Origin: Oscillospiraceae bacterium
GTDB lineage: Bacteria; Bacillota; Clostridia; Oscillospirales; Acutalibacteraceae
Assembly (NCBI GenBank): GCA_015066205.1
Contig: SVOV01000002.1
Coordinates: 61,205-125,204 of the forward strand
Reading direction: 5' to 3'
Length of the DNA: 64,000 nucleotides
The notes below the pieces were generated by a model. It was not told the DNA's origin. It saw only the letters and a list, made by a program, of their open reading frames with translations, and made no database searches. Positions 43,749 through 51,688 of the stretch are shown here, one piece after another. The position numbers and the translations under genes are program-made. Position 1 is the first letter of the stretch, and each line of letters starts with the position of its first letter.

Positions 43749-45278
43749 CTATTCTCCTTTGATAAAGCTCCATTTATTGATATCGCTGTAAAAAAAGTCC
43801 TCAGAGGCTGAAAGAGCGGATGTTACATCTCTTGTATAGAGGAATCTTCCGTTTCTGTAAACAAGAGGAATAAAGGGCATTTCGGCATTAAAGGCGGCAA
43901 TAAAGTCATCAAGACTTATTTCGCCCTTTTTGTATCTGAAATATGCCTCGTCGCAGTTCATAACATCAAAGCGCATTCCCCATGAGGCGGCACCCGTCGG
44001 TGAGAAAAACGCGCTGAGCTCCATATTGTCGGGGAGCTTTATTTCCGCGATATACATATCATACTCCCCTGCCCTTACGGCTCTTTCAAGAGAGTCACTG
44101 TCAAGGAAGCTTACGGCGACATCGATATTAAAGGGCTTGAGAGAAGCGGCGATCTCATTGGCGGTGCTTCTGATAAAGGCACTGTTTTCACCGCAGAGAA
44201 GCCTTAAGGAAAATGCTGTTCCGTCCGCTCCGAAGCCTCTCTCGGAAAGAAGCGTCTGTGTTTTTTCAGGCTGGGCGGTAAAGCTTAATGACGATGATGA
44301 AAGACAGGAGGTATAACCGCTCCACGAGGTATTAAAGGGTACGGCGGCACCTCTCGCATAGCCTCTGAAAGCATTTTCGGCTACAGACTGACGGTCTATG
44401 GCATAAGACAGAGCCTGTCTGAAGGAGAAAAGACCGAGATTTACATTATTATGGTTGATTCCGAGATACACGAGATTATTGAGATACACTCCCGTTCCCG
44501 CACAGTTGACGGTGCTGACATTTGAATCGGAAAGATCCGTATAGAAGAAATCAAGCTCCGTTGTGGCAACGAGGTTTTCCGGAGCGGTGTTGCCCTCAAT
44601 ATCGGTAAGCCTTACGGTGCCGATCTCGGGAAGAGCTCCCCAATAGCGGAGATTTGCTTTAAGAGAAAGCCTGATTCCGTCCTGTGAGAACTGATAAAAG
44701 CCGTTTCCCACGGGAAGAAGCTCCGCTGACGCGGCAGTGCCGTTTTTTACAATGGGGAAAATAAGGCAGTTCAGAACATTTATATCCTCTTCCTTAAGAC
44801 TGAATACGACGCAGTCGCTCCCCTCGGCTTCACAGGAGGAAATACCGCCGAGAAGTCCCGAATAAAGGCGGGAGCTTTTTGCACACATAAAGGAATAGCA
44901 TACATCCTCCGCCGAAAGCAGACTGCCGTCCGAAAAAACAAGATCGGGCACTATATAGACCTTAAGAGAAAGTCCCGTAAGGCTTTCTGTCTTTGCAAGG
45001 TCTTTTACGGGAGTAAAGGATGTATCGAGCCTGTATAGATAGCGGTAAACGAGAGAGGTAAGGGCATTATTGGCTACACTTTCACAGAAATAGGGATTAA
45101 GCGGATCCGAGGAAACATAGGGAACACTGAGGCTTCCTCCCGGAATCTCAATTTCGGGCTCTTCTTCCATAGGGGCAGTGGTTTCCTCAGAAGTACCGCC
45201 GCAGGAGGCAAGAGAAAAGATCATAAGAAGAGATAAAAATAATATAAAGCACCTTTTAACGGATACTGAGCCTTTCAA
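43749..45278 (-). CDS. Peptide/oligosaccharide-binding lipoprotein (SBP family 5)
   Basis: About 509 residues from TTG 45278, chosen because AGGAAGG lies 10 nt before it; an ATG at 45314 lies deeper in ymdB and would add 12 residues ahead of the signal peptide. Lipobox LASC gives Cys26. The body is an ABC solute-binding protein of family 5 (DppA/OppA type): VFSDGSLLSAEDVCYSF, FRQALSYAIDRQSVAENAFRG. No permease or ATPase genes are adjacent. With a GlcNAcase gene next to it, its ligand might be a muropeptide or amino-sugar oligosaccharide, which is inference. Confidence 0.88.
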   Translation of the reverse strand: MKGSVSVKRCFILFLSLLMIFSLASCGGTSEETTAPMEEEPEIEIPGGSLSVPYVSSDPLNPYFCESVANNALTSLVYRYLYRLDTSFTPVKDLAKTESLTGLSLKVYIVPDLVFSDGSLLSAEDVCYSFMCAKSSRLYSGLLGGISSCEAEGSDCVVFSLKEEDINVLNCLIFPIVKNGTAASAELLPVGNGFYQFSQDGIRLSLKANLRYWGALPEIGTVRLTDIEGNTAPENLVATTELDFFYTDLSDSNVSTVNCAGTGVYLNNLVYLGINHNNVNLGLFSFRQALSYAIDRQSVAENAFRGYARGAAVPFNTSWSGYTSCLSSSSLSFTAQPEKTQTLLSERGFGADGTAFSLRLLCGENSAFIRSTANEIAASLKPFNIDVAVSFLDSDSLERAVRAGEYDMYIAEIKLPDNMELSAFFSPTGAASWGMRFDVMNCDEAYFRYKKGEISLDDFIAAFNAEMPFIPLVYRNGRFLYTRDVTSALSASEDFFYSDINKWSFIKGE

Positions 45279-46035
45279 CTGAAACCGCCCTTCCTGTTTT
45301 ATTATCTGTTTCAATTATTACACAGTCTGCCTGACAGGGGCCCTCGGGATTTTTGAAATGCACCGGAAGTCCCGTTATGACCTTTCTTGAGGCACAGCCT
45401 ATTTCAACACCGAGAACGGAGTTTACAGCCCCCGTCATTCCCACATCCGTGATATATGCAGTTCCCTTTTCGAGAATACATTCATCGGCAGTGGGGATAT
45501 GGGTGTGAGTTCCCACAACCGCGGACACTCTTCCGTCAAGGTAATAACCCATCACCTTTTTTTCCGATGTGGCTTCGGCGTGGAAATCAACGAGAATGTT
45601 TTTTATGCCCTCACAATTCAGCTTCTCTATAACACCGTCCGCCGCTTCAAAGGGGTCTTGGCAGGTGTCCATATAGATTCTTCCCATAAGATTTATGACA
45701 CCGAGGCGCATTCCTCTTTTTTCAAGTATATAATACCCCTTTCCCGGTGCACTTTTATGAAAATTCAAGGGTCGGATAAGGGGGATGTTTTCGTTTTCAA
45801 ATACCTTTTCTATTTCGACACGCTTAAGAGCGTGATTGCCTGTAGTGATAAGCTCTGCACCCGATGAAAGAATATGGTCGACCGAGCTCGGAAGCACACC
45901 GTTTCCCTGCGCGGAGTTTTCACCGTTCACGATGCAAAAATCAATATTTCGCTCCTTTTTGAGAGAGGGCAGAATCTTTCTTAAATGGTCGCACCCCGAG
46001 GGGGCTACAACATCTCCGATAAATAATATTCTCAT
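45256..46035 (-). CDS. ymdB: YmdB family metallophosphoesterase
   Basis: 259 residues (TIGR00282 family). Metal-binding residues appear in FIGDVVAPSGCDHL, NGENSAQG, TTGNHALK, NILVDFHAEATSEK and GTHTHIPTADE, the full set for the dinuclear site. B. subtilis YmdB is a phosphodiesterase that affects biofilm and motility gene expression, hydrolyses 2',3'-cyclic nucleotides and lies directly after rny, as here. AAGGAAAAGCT precedes the ATG. Its 3' end overlaps the next gene. Confidence 0.96.
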   Translation of the reverse strand: MRILFIGDVVAPSGCDHLRKILPSLKKERNIDFCIVNGENSAQGNGVLPSSVDHILSSGAELITTGNHALKRVEIEKVFENENIPLIRPLNFHKSAPGKGYYILEKRGMRLGVINLMGRIYMDTCQDPFEAADGVIEKLNCEGIKNILVDFHAEATSEKKVMGYYLDGRVSAVVGTHTHIPTADECILEKGTAYITDVGMTGAVNSVLGVEIGCASRKVITGLPVHFKNPEGPCQADCVIIETDNKTGRAVSVERLSIR

Positions 46036-46055
46036 AGCTTTTCCTTATGCCTATC

Positions 46056-46090
46056 AAAAATTCTCCCGAAAGAAAAATTCTTCCGGGAGA
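46056..46090 (-). terminator. Hairpin after rny
   Basis: TCTCCCG...CGGGAGA stem with a one-base bulge (46062-46090) and, on minus, a short T run (46056-46060). It may reduce read-through from rny into ymdB. Confidence 0.7.
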
Positions 46091-46097
46091 TAAGGGT

Positions 46098-47660
46098 TTA
46101 TTTTGCGTAGTCAAACACACGGTTTTCTCTGATGATATGAACCTTGATCTGACCGGGATATTCAAGTTCTTCTTCGATTTTCTTGGAAATATCTCTTGCA
46201 AGAACAACCATCTGGTCGTCGCTGACAGCCTCGGGCTTAACCATAATTCTGACTTCTCTGCCCGCCTGAATTGCGAAGGAGCGGTCAACACCGGGGAAGG
46301 ATGTTGAAATTTCCTCAAGCTGTTCAAGACGCTTGATGTAGTTCTGGATATTCTCTCTTCTGGCTCCGGGACGGGCGGCGGAAACTGCATCGGCAGCCTG
46401 AACAAGAACTGCAACGAGAGTCTTTGCTTCCACATCTCCGTGGTGAGCCTCAATAGCGTGAACGATTTCGTCCTTTTCCTTATACTTTCTTGCATATTCC
46501 ACACCGAGAGAAATATGTGTGCCTTCGATCTCATGGTCAAGAGCCTTACCGATATCGTGAAGAAGACCTGCTCTCTTTGCAGCCTTCACATCAGCACCCA
46601 GCTCTGCAGCCATAAGACCTGCAAGATAGGAAACCTCAAGTGAGTGATTAAGAACATTCTGACCGTAGCTTGTGCGGTATTTAAGACGGCCGAGAAGCTT
46701 GATAAGCTCTCCGTTGATTCCGTTGACACCTGCTTCAATGGCGGCTCTTTCGCCTGTTGCCTTGATGGTGGCGTCAACCTCTTTCTTTGATTTTTCAAAC
46801 ATTTCCTCAATTCTTGAGGGATGTATTCTTCCGTCTGTGATAAGCTTTTCGATGGTAAGTCTTGCAACCTCACGGCGGACGGGATCAAAGCTTGAAACAG
46901 TGATAGCCTCGGGAGTATCGTCAATGATAAGGTCAACACCCGTAATGCTTTCAAGAGTTCTGATATTCCGTCCCTCACGGCCGATGATCCTTCCCTTCAT
47001 TTCGTCGTTGGGAAGATCAACTACGGATACGGTAGCCTCCGCGGCGTGGTCTGCGGCACAGCGCTGAATTGCAGTTGTGATGATCTCCTTGGCTATGTTG
47101 TCTGCCTCTTCACGGGTGCGCTGTTCGATCTCCATGATCTTGAGAGCCTTTTCGTGAACGAGATCGCCTTCAAGGTTCTTGATAAGATAATCCTTTGCCT
47201 GTTCCTTTGTGAAGCCTGAAATCTTTTCAAGCATATCGAACTGGCTTCTCTTGAGAGCATCAACCTCTTCAAGTCTTGCTTCCGCATCCCTGATCTTGTT
47301 CTGAAGAGCATCTTCCTTCTTTTCAAGAGCTTCTGTTTTCTTGTCGAGAGATTCTTCCTTCTGGATGATTCTTCGTTCCTGACGCTGAACCTCGTTTCTT
47401 CTCTCTTTGATCTCTTTTTCGTATTCGGTTCTTTCTTTATGAATCTCATCCTTTGCTTCAAGGATGGCTTCACGCTTTTTGGTTTCAGCAGTGGTAAGAG
47501 CATTACTGATAATTCTCTTTGCTTCTTCCGTTGCAGAGCCGATTGCCTTTTCAGCTACCTTTTTTCTGTGAAGTCCGCCGAGGACAAATCCGAGGACACC
47601 GAAAATAACGGCTGCAGCAACTGCACTTACTATTGCAGCAACAATAGTAGTAACTTCCAT
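46098..47660 (-). CDS. rny: Ribonuclease Y
   Basis: 520 residues from ATG 47660, nine nt after AGGAGGTG; an earlier GTG at 47672 falls inside that site. Order: N-terminal membrane anchor ([24 protein letters not shown]), long coiled coil (about 30-200), KH domain ([28 protein letters not shown]) and HD domain ([22 protein letters not shown]). RNase Y is the endonuclease that starts mRNA decay in many Firmicutes. Its own 5' leader is about 150 nt and folded. Confidence 0.97.
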   Translation of the reverse strand: MEVTTIVAAIVSAVAAAVIFGVLGFVLGGLHRKKVAEKAIGSATEEAKRIISNALTTAETKKREAILEAKDEIHKERTEYEKEIKERRNEVQRQERRIIQKEESLDKKTEALEKKEDALQNKIRDAEARLEEVDALKRSQFDMLEKISGFTKEQAKDYLIKNLEGDLVHEKALKIMEIEQRTREEADNIAKEIITTAIQRCAADHAAEATVSVVDLPNDEMKGRIIGREGRNIRTLESITGVDLIIDDTPEAITVSSFDPVRREVARLTIEKLITDGRIHPSRIEEMFEKSKKEVDATIKATGERAAIEAGVNGINGELIKLLGRLKYRTSYGQNVLNHSLEVSYLAGLMAAELGADVKAAKRAGLLHDIGKALDHEIEGTHISLGVEYARKYKEKDEIVHAIEAHHGDVEAKTLVAVLVQAADAVSAARPGARRENIQNYIKRLEQLEEISTSFPGVDRSFAIQAGREVRIMVKPEAVSDDQMVVLARDISKKIEEELEYPGQIKVHIIRENRVFDYAK

Positions 47661-47848
47661 AGATGGGTACACCTCCTGTTGATTATTTTTCAGTTATAGT
47701 CAATGTGCACTTTGCACATGTAAAATAGTAATAATGCATAAATAAAAATCTATATAAAAAATCTATTTAACAGGTCGGCAGAGTACCGCTGTTCTGCCTC
47801 CCCGCGCATTATCCATATTATTTTATAATTATTATAGTAAAAAGTCAA
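47661..47848 (-). promoter_or_regulatory. Promoter and structured 5' leader of rny
   Basis: TTGACT (47843-47848), 17-bp spacer, TAAAAT (47820-47825) on minus. The resulting leader of about 150 nt holds a GC-rich hairpin GGCAGA-N10-TCTGCC (47778-47799) flanked by GCGCGGGGA and GACCTG, then an AT-rich stretch to the ribosome binding site. Rnase Y mRNAs may self-regulate by cleavage in the leader. Confidence 0.75.
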
Positions 47849-47963
47849 GTGTTTTAACTTTACATTTTTGCAGATATTAACAAATTTTTCCGTTTTTCAA
47901 AAAATATTTTCATTTTATTTTTCCGAAAAAGAAAAGCGGAATCATACATCACAAACGATAAGG

Positions 47964-48005
47964 AAAAAAACAGATCCGGCACAGAATATATCTGCATCAG
48001 ATCTG
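47964..48005 (-). terminator. Terminator after the HAD phosphatase gene
   Basis: On minus CAGATC...GATCTG encloses an inner GCAGA/TCTGTGC stem and is followed by seven T (47964-47970). The remaining gap between the terminator and the rny promoter is AT-rich with nothing else visible. Confidence 0.75.
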
Positions 48006-48042
48006 CAAGTGAATTCAGAAGCCCCGTCCGTTTCGGAGGCGT

Positions 48043-48666
48043 TTATTTCATAAGACTTAATACCCTTTCTCTCACCTGAGAGATACTTTCGGTATAGTAG
48101 GTGTATTCACAGTCCCTTAAATTATGAAATTCATCAAAAAGAAGAGCTTTTATTCCGGCGTTAAGGCCCGCCTTGCAGTCAATGGCACGGTCGCCCAGCA
48201 TAAGACAGCAGTCTTTATCAAGCTTATGCTTTTTTATAAGAAATTCCAGAGCATCGGGGGCGGGCTTATAGGGAAAGCCGTTTTCCATTGTTATAAAATC
48301 CGTAAAAAGTCCGTCAAGAGAATAAAGCTCAAGATATTTTACCGCAACACGGTCACGGTGGGTATAGATATAATTTCTCCCGCCCTTTTCTTTTATCAGG
48401 CGGAGGATTTCGGGAATACCCTCATACGGCACACCGCGGGGAAGAAAATCAAGGTCATTTTCTATTTCGTAGAATTCCTCTTTTCCCTCTTCCGGCATAT
48501 TATAGAACCTGAATGCCTCAACAATACTGATCTTAAGCTTTGAAAAAGCCTCCTCGGGGGAAATTTCTCTGCCGTGTCTTCTGAAATATTCACAAAGCAC
48601 GGCAGCGGTATGGGGATATGTATCAAAGAGCATCCCGTCAAAATCCCATATAAAATCAGTTATCAT
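48043..48666 (-). CDS. HAD-superfamily phosphatase (beta-PGM/Gph-like)
   Basis: 207 residues with the HAD-IA motifs: DFDGMLFD (nucleophile Asp8, acid/base Asp10), a helical cap, YTHRDR (motif II region), KPAPDALEFLIKK (motif III Lys) and LMLGDRAIDCKAG (motif IV Asp pair replaced in part by GDRAID). It likely dephosphorylates a small phosphate ester. It overlaps the kinase-like gene by 11 nt, suggesting it acts on or with its product, perhaps a phosphosugar. Confidence 0.9.
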   Translation of the reverse strand: MITDFIWDFDGMLFDTYPHTAAVLCEYFRRHGREISPEEAFSKLKISIVEAFRFYNMPEEGKEEFYEIENDLDFLPRGVPYEGIPEILRLIKEKGGRNYIYTHRDRVAVKYLELYSLDGLFTDFITMENGFPYKPAPDALEFLIKKHKLDKDCCLMLGDRAIDCKAGLNAGIKALLFDEFHNLRDCEYTYYTESISQVRERVLSLMK

Positions 48667-49558
48667 TTTCCGTCAGCTCCTTTGCCGCAATAAGAGCTCC
48701 GAAAACGGGCTCGTTTTTAAGAATCTCACAGCCCGATGTAAAATCTTTTATGAGTTCGGAAAATTTATCTCTCACAAAGGAAGAATTCTGAAAAACTCCG
48801 CCGAAAAGGGCGGCAAAGGGTTTTTCTCCGAGTGAAACGGAGAGGGCGCGGAGAGTCTCACTCAAAAGCTTCAGCTGATAAGAAACGACACATAAAGCAA
48901 CGCTGTCCCCGTTTTCAGCCGCGCTTATTACATACGGAGCAAAGGCGGCTATTTCCTTTCTGCTTTTTTCGGGGGAATAGAAGATATCCACAAGCTCTTC
49001 CTTTGATGAAGCACCCGAAAAGCCGAGAAGAGCCTCTCCGAGAACGGTTTTTTCTCCTGTTTCATCAAGGCTTCTTACAGCTTCCCTTATACCGTCGAGG
49101 GCTATTCTGTAGCCGCTTCCCTCGTCGCCGAGAATAAAGCCGAAGCCGCCCTTTGTTATTATATTTCCGTCTTTATCAGCGGCGGCAGTCATAGAGCCTG
49201 TGCCTGAGATCACAACGGCGCAGTTTTTTCTTTCCGCCGCTTTAAGGGCAATAAAAAGGTCGGAATCCATAATGATATTGCCGCAGTCGAAAATACCGTC
49301 ACAAAATGAAGCTCTTGTCTTTTCATCGGCTCTCGCAAAAAGAGCTGATGAGCCGATACACACCGCATCAAAGCGAGAAATTCCCGTATTTTTTTCAATT
49401 CCCAGCAGTATATCCTTCATATTTTTCCGTGCCCCTTCAAGCCCCTCGGAATAAAAATTTATCGAAGAGCCGACAGAACGGAATATTATATTTAAGTTTT
49501 CGTCCGAAACAAGGCAGGTGGTTTTTGTGCCGCCGCCGTCAATACCGAGAAAATACAT
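48656..49558 (-). CDS. N-acetylglucosamine kinase-like BadF/BadG ATPase
   Basis: 300 residues from ATG 49558 (GGAG upstream; a longer frame to 49597 lacks a site). ASKHA fold: phosphate-1 loop FLGIDGGGTKTTCLV, phosphate-2 VVISGTGSMTAA, then GGFGFILGDEGSGYRIALDG and adenosine motif AALFGGVFQNS. This is the BcrAD_BadFG family that contains eukaryotic-type and bacterial GlcNAc kinases (MurK in Clostridium phosphorylates MurNAc and GlcNAc). The GH84 gene 5 kb away would supply GlcNAc. ATP-dependent sugar kinase is likely; the exact sugar is inference. Confidence 0.88.
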   Translation of the reverse strand: MYFLGIDGGGTKTTCLVSDENLNIIFRSVGSSINFYSEGLEGARKNMKDILLGIEKNTGISRFDAVCIGSSALFARADEKTRASFCDGIFDCGNIIMDSDLFIALKAAERKNCAVVISGTGSMTAAADKDGNIITKGGFGFILGDEGSGYRIALDGIREAVRSLDETGEKTVLGEALLGFSGASSKEELVDIFYSPEKSRKEIAAFAPYVISAAENGDSVALCVVSYQLKLLSETLRALSVSLGEKPFAALFGGVFQNSSFVRDKFSELIKDFTSGCEILKNEPVFGALIAAKELTENDN

Positions 49559-49603
49559 ATTTTTCAACTCCGCTGAAATGATCCGCAAGCCGGTCATATT
49601 TTT

Positions 49604-49635
49604 AAAAAATTCCGGAAGAAAAGCGCCTTCCGGAA
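49604..49635 (-). terminator. Terminator of lgt
   Basis: TTCCGGAAG (49610-49618) pairs with CTTCCGGAA (49627-49635); on minus six T follow (49604-49609). Confidence 0.92.
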
Positions 49636-49641
49636 TGATTT

Positions 49642-50805
49642 TTATGCTTTTGATCTTTTCTTTTGCTTCAGGGCCTTTTTTTCGTCCTGAATTCTTACCT
49701 TTTCCTTTTCGGCAGCAAGTATCTCTTCTGCTTTTTTGATTTTTTCTTCAATAGCAGCTATTTTTCTGCTGTCGGGCTTATCCTCTGTATCGGCTTCCTT
49801 TTTTGCCCTGAGAACGGTAAGGTCCTCATTAAGAGAAGCGATAAGCTTTTCTGTGTCATATACCTTTTTTCTGTGGCGGTAAAGAGGGATCTCGTTGAAA
49901 TAGTCCACACCCTCAATGGGCTTGGGATTTCTTGTATATTTGATCGTAAATACTACAAGAAGAGTTCCGCAGACTATAACGAGAGCGAGAGAGAGCACCT
50001 GTGAAACACGGAGATTCGTGTCACCTATATAAAGAGAGTCGGTTCTCATACCCTCTACAACAGCTCTTTCTATACCGTAAAGAAGTCCGTAGCCGAGGAA
50101 CAGCTGTCCCGAAAACTTGCGGAATTTCTGACATACAATGTAAAGAACGATAAAGCTGAAAAGACACCAGAGAGATTCATAAAGGAAGGTGGGGTGAACG
50201 GGCTTTGAGGGGTCAACTATTATATCGGAGCCTGAACTTACAAGGCTTGTAAGATAAGCCTCGGTCTTAACCGAATACATACCCCAGGGAAGAGAGGTAT
50301 TTGTTCCGAAGGCCTCCTGATTAGCGAAATTGCCCCATCTGCCTATTCCCTGACCGATGAGAAAGCTCATACCGCATAAATCGAGCAGATTGAGAACATT
50401 GAGCTTTTCAACCTTACAGACAATAAACCCGGCAACAAGTCCGCCGATAAGTCCGCCGTAAATGGCAAGTCCGCCCTCCCAGATCTTAAATATCTCATCA
50501 AGATGGACGCTGTAATAATCCCATTTACTGAAAACAAAATAAAGTCTTGCTCCGATGATTCCCGCAGCCGCACCGTAGATAAGAACATCAAGCATCTTAT
50601 TGATGTCCATTTTCCATACATAAGCCTTTCTTCCGCCGAAAAGCACGGCAAGAGTGAGACCGAATGCAATTATGACTCCGTACCAGCGGATGGTAAGAGG
50701 AGCTGATAAAAACGGGAGATCTATCTGACAGAAGATTGATGAAACGGTTATGGGGTCTTCAAGAAATGAAAAGAAAACCTCTGTTTTATCGGGACAAAAA
50801 GTCAT
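49642..50805 (-). CDS. lgt: Prolipoprotein diacylglyceryl transferase with coiled-coil tail
   Basis: 387 residues. The first 285 form Lgt, a seven-helix membrane enzyme that transfers diacylglycerol to the lipobox Cys of prolipoproteins. Key features are IRWYGVIIAFG, the Lgt signature GQGIGRWGNFANQEAFG, HPTFLYESLWC and GYGLLYGIERAVVEGMRTDSL with the catalytic-site Arg residues. Residues from about 300 on are a Lys/Glu-rich coiled coil (LIASLNEDLTVLRAKKEAD, KIAAIEEKIKKAEEILAAEK), about 85 residues longer than classic Lgt. It lies 11 nt after yebC. Confidence 0.96.
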   Translation of the reverse strand: MTFCPDKTEVFFSFLEDPITVSSIFCQIDLPFLSAPLTIRWYGVIIAFGLTLAVLFGGRKAYVWKMDINKMLDVLIYGAAAGIIGARLYFVFSKWDYYSVHLDEIFKIWEGGLAIYGGLIGGLVAGFIVCKVEKLNVLNLLDLCGMSFLIGQGIGRWGNFANQEAFGTNTSLPWGMYSVKTEAYLTSLVSSGSDIIVDPSKPVHPTFLYESLWCLFSFIVLYIVCQKFRKFSGQLFLGYGLLYGIERAVVEGMRTDSLYIGDTNLRVSQVLSLALVIVCGTLLVVFTIKYTRNPKPIEGVDYFNEIPLYRHRKKVYDTEKLIASLNEDLTVLRAKKEADTEDKPDSRKIAAIEEKIKKAEEILAAEKEKVRIQDEKKALKQKKRSKA

Positions 50806-50816
50806 AATACCACCTA

Positions 50817-51551
50817 TTATTCGTAATCGTCTTCGTTTTCCCAGTTATGCCATACAGCCTGAATGTCATCATTGTCCTCAAACATTTCAAGCATCTTGCC
50901 CATACGGGTGATGTCGTCACCCTGTAAGGCTGTGTAGGTAGAGGGAACATATTCGGGTTGTGCGGAAACTACGGTGTAGCCGAGCTTTGTGAGAGCCTCA
51001 GATACATCGGCAACAGCATTTATAGCGGTACGGATGTCAAATACGCCCTCATCGGGGATAACATCGTCTGCACCTGCTTCAAGAGCATCCTCCATTATCT
51101 TATCCTCATCAACATCCTCTCCGTCAACAAGAACAACGCCCTGACGGGAGAACATAAACATAACGGAGCCTGACTGACCCATATTTCCGCCGAACTTATC
51201 GAAATAGTGACGGACATCGCCTGCAGTTCTGTTTCTGTTATCGGTAAGAGCTTCTACAACAACTGCGACGCCTGAGGGACCGTAGCCCTCATAGATTATC
51301 TCTTCATAGTTATCTCCGCCGCCTTCGCCTGCAGCCTTTTTGATTATTCTTTCGATATTGTCATTAGGCACATTTGCTGCCTTTGCCTTTGCGATAACAT
51401 CCTTGAGCTTTGAGTTGCCTGCGGGGTCGGGACCGCCCTCTTTTACGGCAACAGCAATTTCTCTTCCGATCTTGGTAAATACCTTTGCTCTCGCGTTATC
51501 GGTCTTCTCTTTCTTTCTTTTTATTGTACTCCATTTGGAATGGCCAGACAT
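50817..51551 (-). CDS. yebC: YebC/PmpR family regulator
   Basis: 244 residues from ATG 51551, with AAAGGATG before it; the ATG at 51560 is part of that site. The family pattern is intact: MSGHSKWSTIKRKKEKTD, GRTAGDVRHYFDKFGGNMGQSGSVMFMF and CEQ-like acidic C-terminal region (YVPSTYTALQGDDITRM). YebC proteins were described as transcription regulators, and recent work ties YebC2-type members to relief of ribosome stalling at proline runs. Own promoter at 51596-51624; cotranscribed with lgt. Confidence 0.96.
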   Translation of the reverse strand: MSGHSKWSTIKRKKEKTDNARAKVFTKIGREIAVAVKEGGPDPAGNSKLKDVIAKAKAANVPNDNIERIIKKAAGEGGGDNYEEIIYEGYGPSGVAVVVEALTDNRNRTAGDVRHYFDKFGGNMGQSGSVMFMFSRQGVVLVDGEDVDEDKIMEDALEAGADDVIPDEGVFDIRTAINAVADVSEALTKLGYTVVSAQPEYVPSTYTALQGDDITRMGKMLEMFEDNDDIQAVWHNWENEDDYE

Positions 51552-51595
51552 AAAAAACATCCTTTCAGTTAAAAATAATCATATCGTGACATCAT

Positions 51596-51624
51596 ATTTT
51601 AACATAATATAACAGAATATGCAA
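51596..51624 (-). promoter_or_regulatory. Promoter of yebC-lgt
   Basis: TTGCAT (51619-51624), 17-bp spacer, TAAAAT (51596-51601) on minus, with an extended TG element. Confidence 0.8.
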
Positions 51625-51642
51625 GAAAAACAAACTCACTTA

Positions 51643-51671
51643 TTGAAAAAAATAATAGCTTGTGTTACTAT
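51643..51671 (+). promoter_or_regulatory. Promoter of the heterodimeric ABC exporter
   Basis: TTGAAA (51643-51648), 17-bp spacer, TACTAT (51666-51671). The start of transcription should fall near 51678, only about 10 nt before the first gene. Confidence 0.75.
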
Positions 51672-51688
51672 CTTTTTTGGTGATTATA

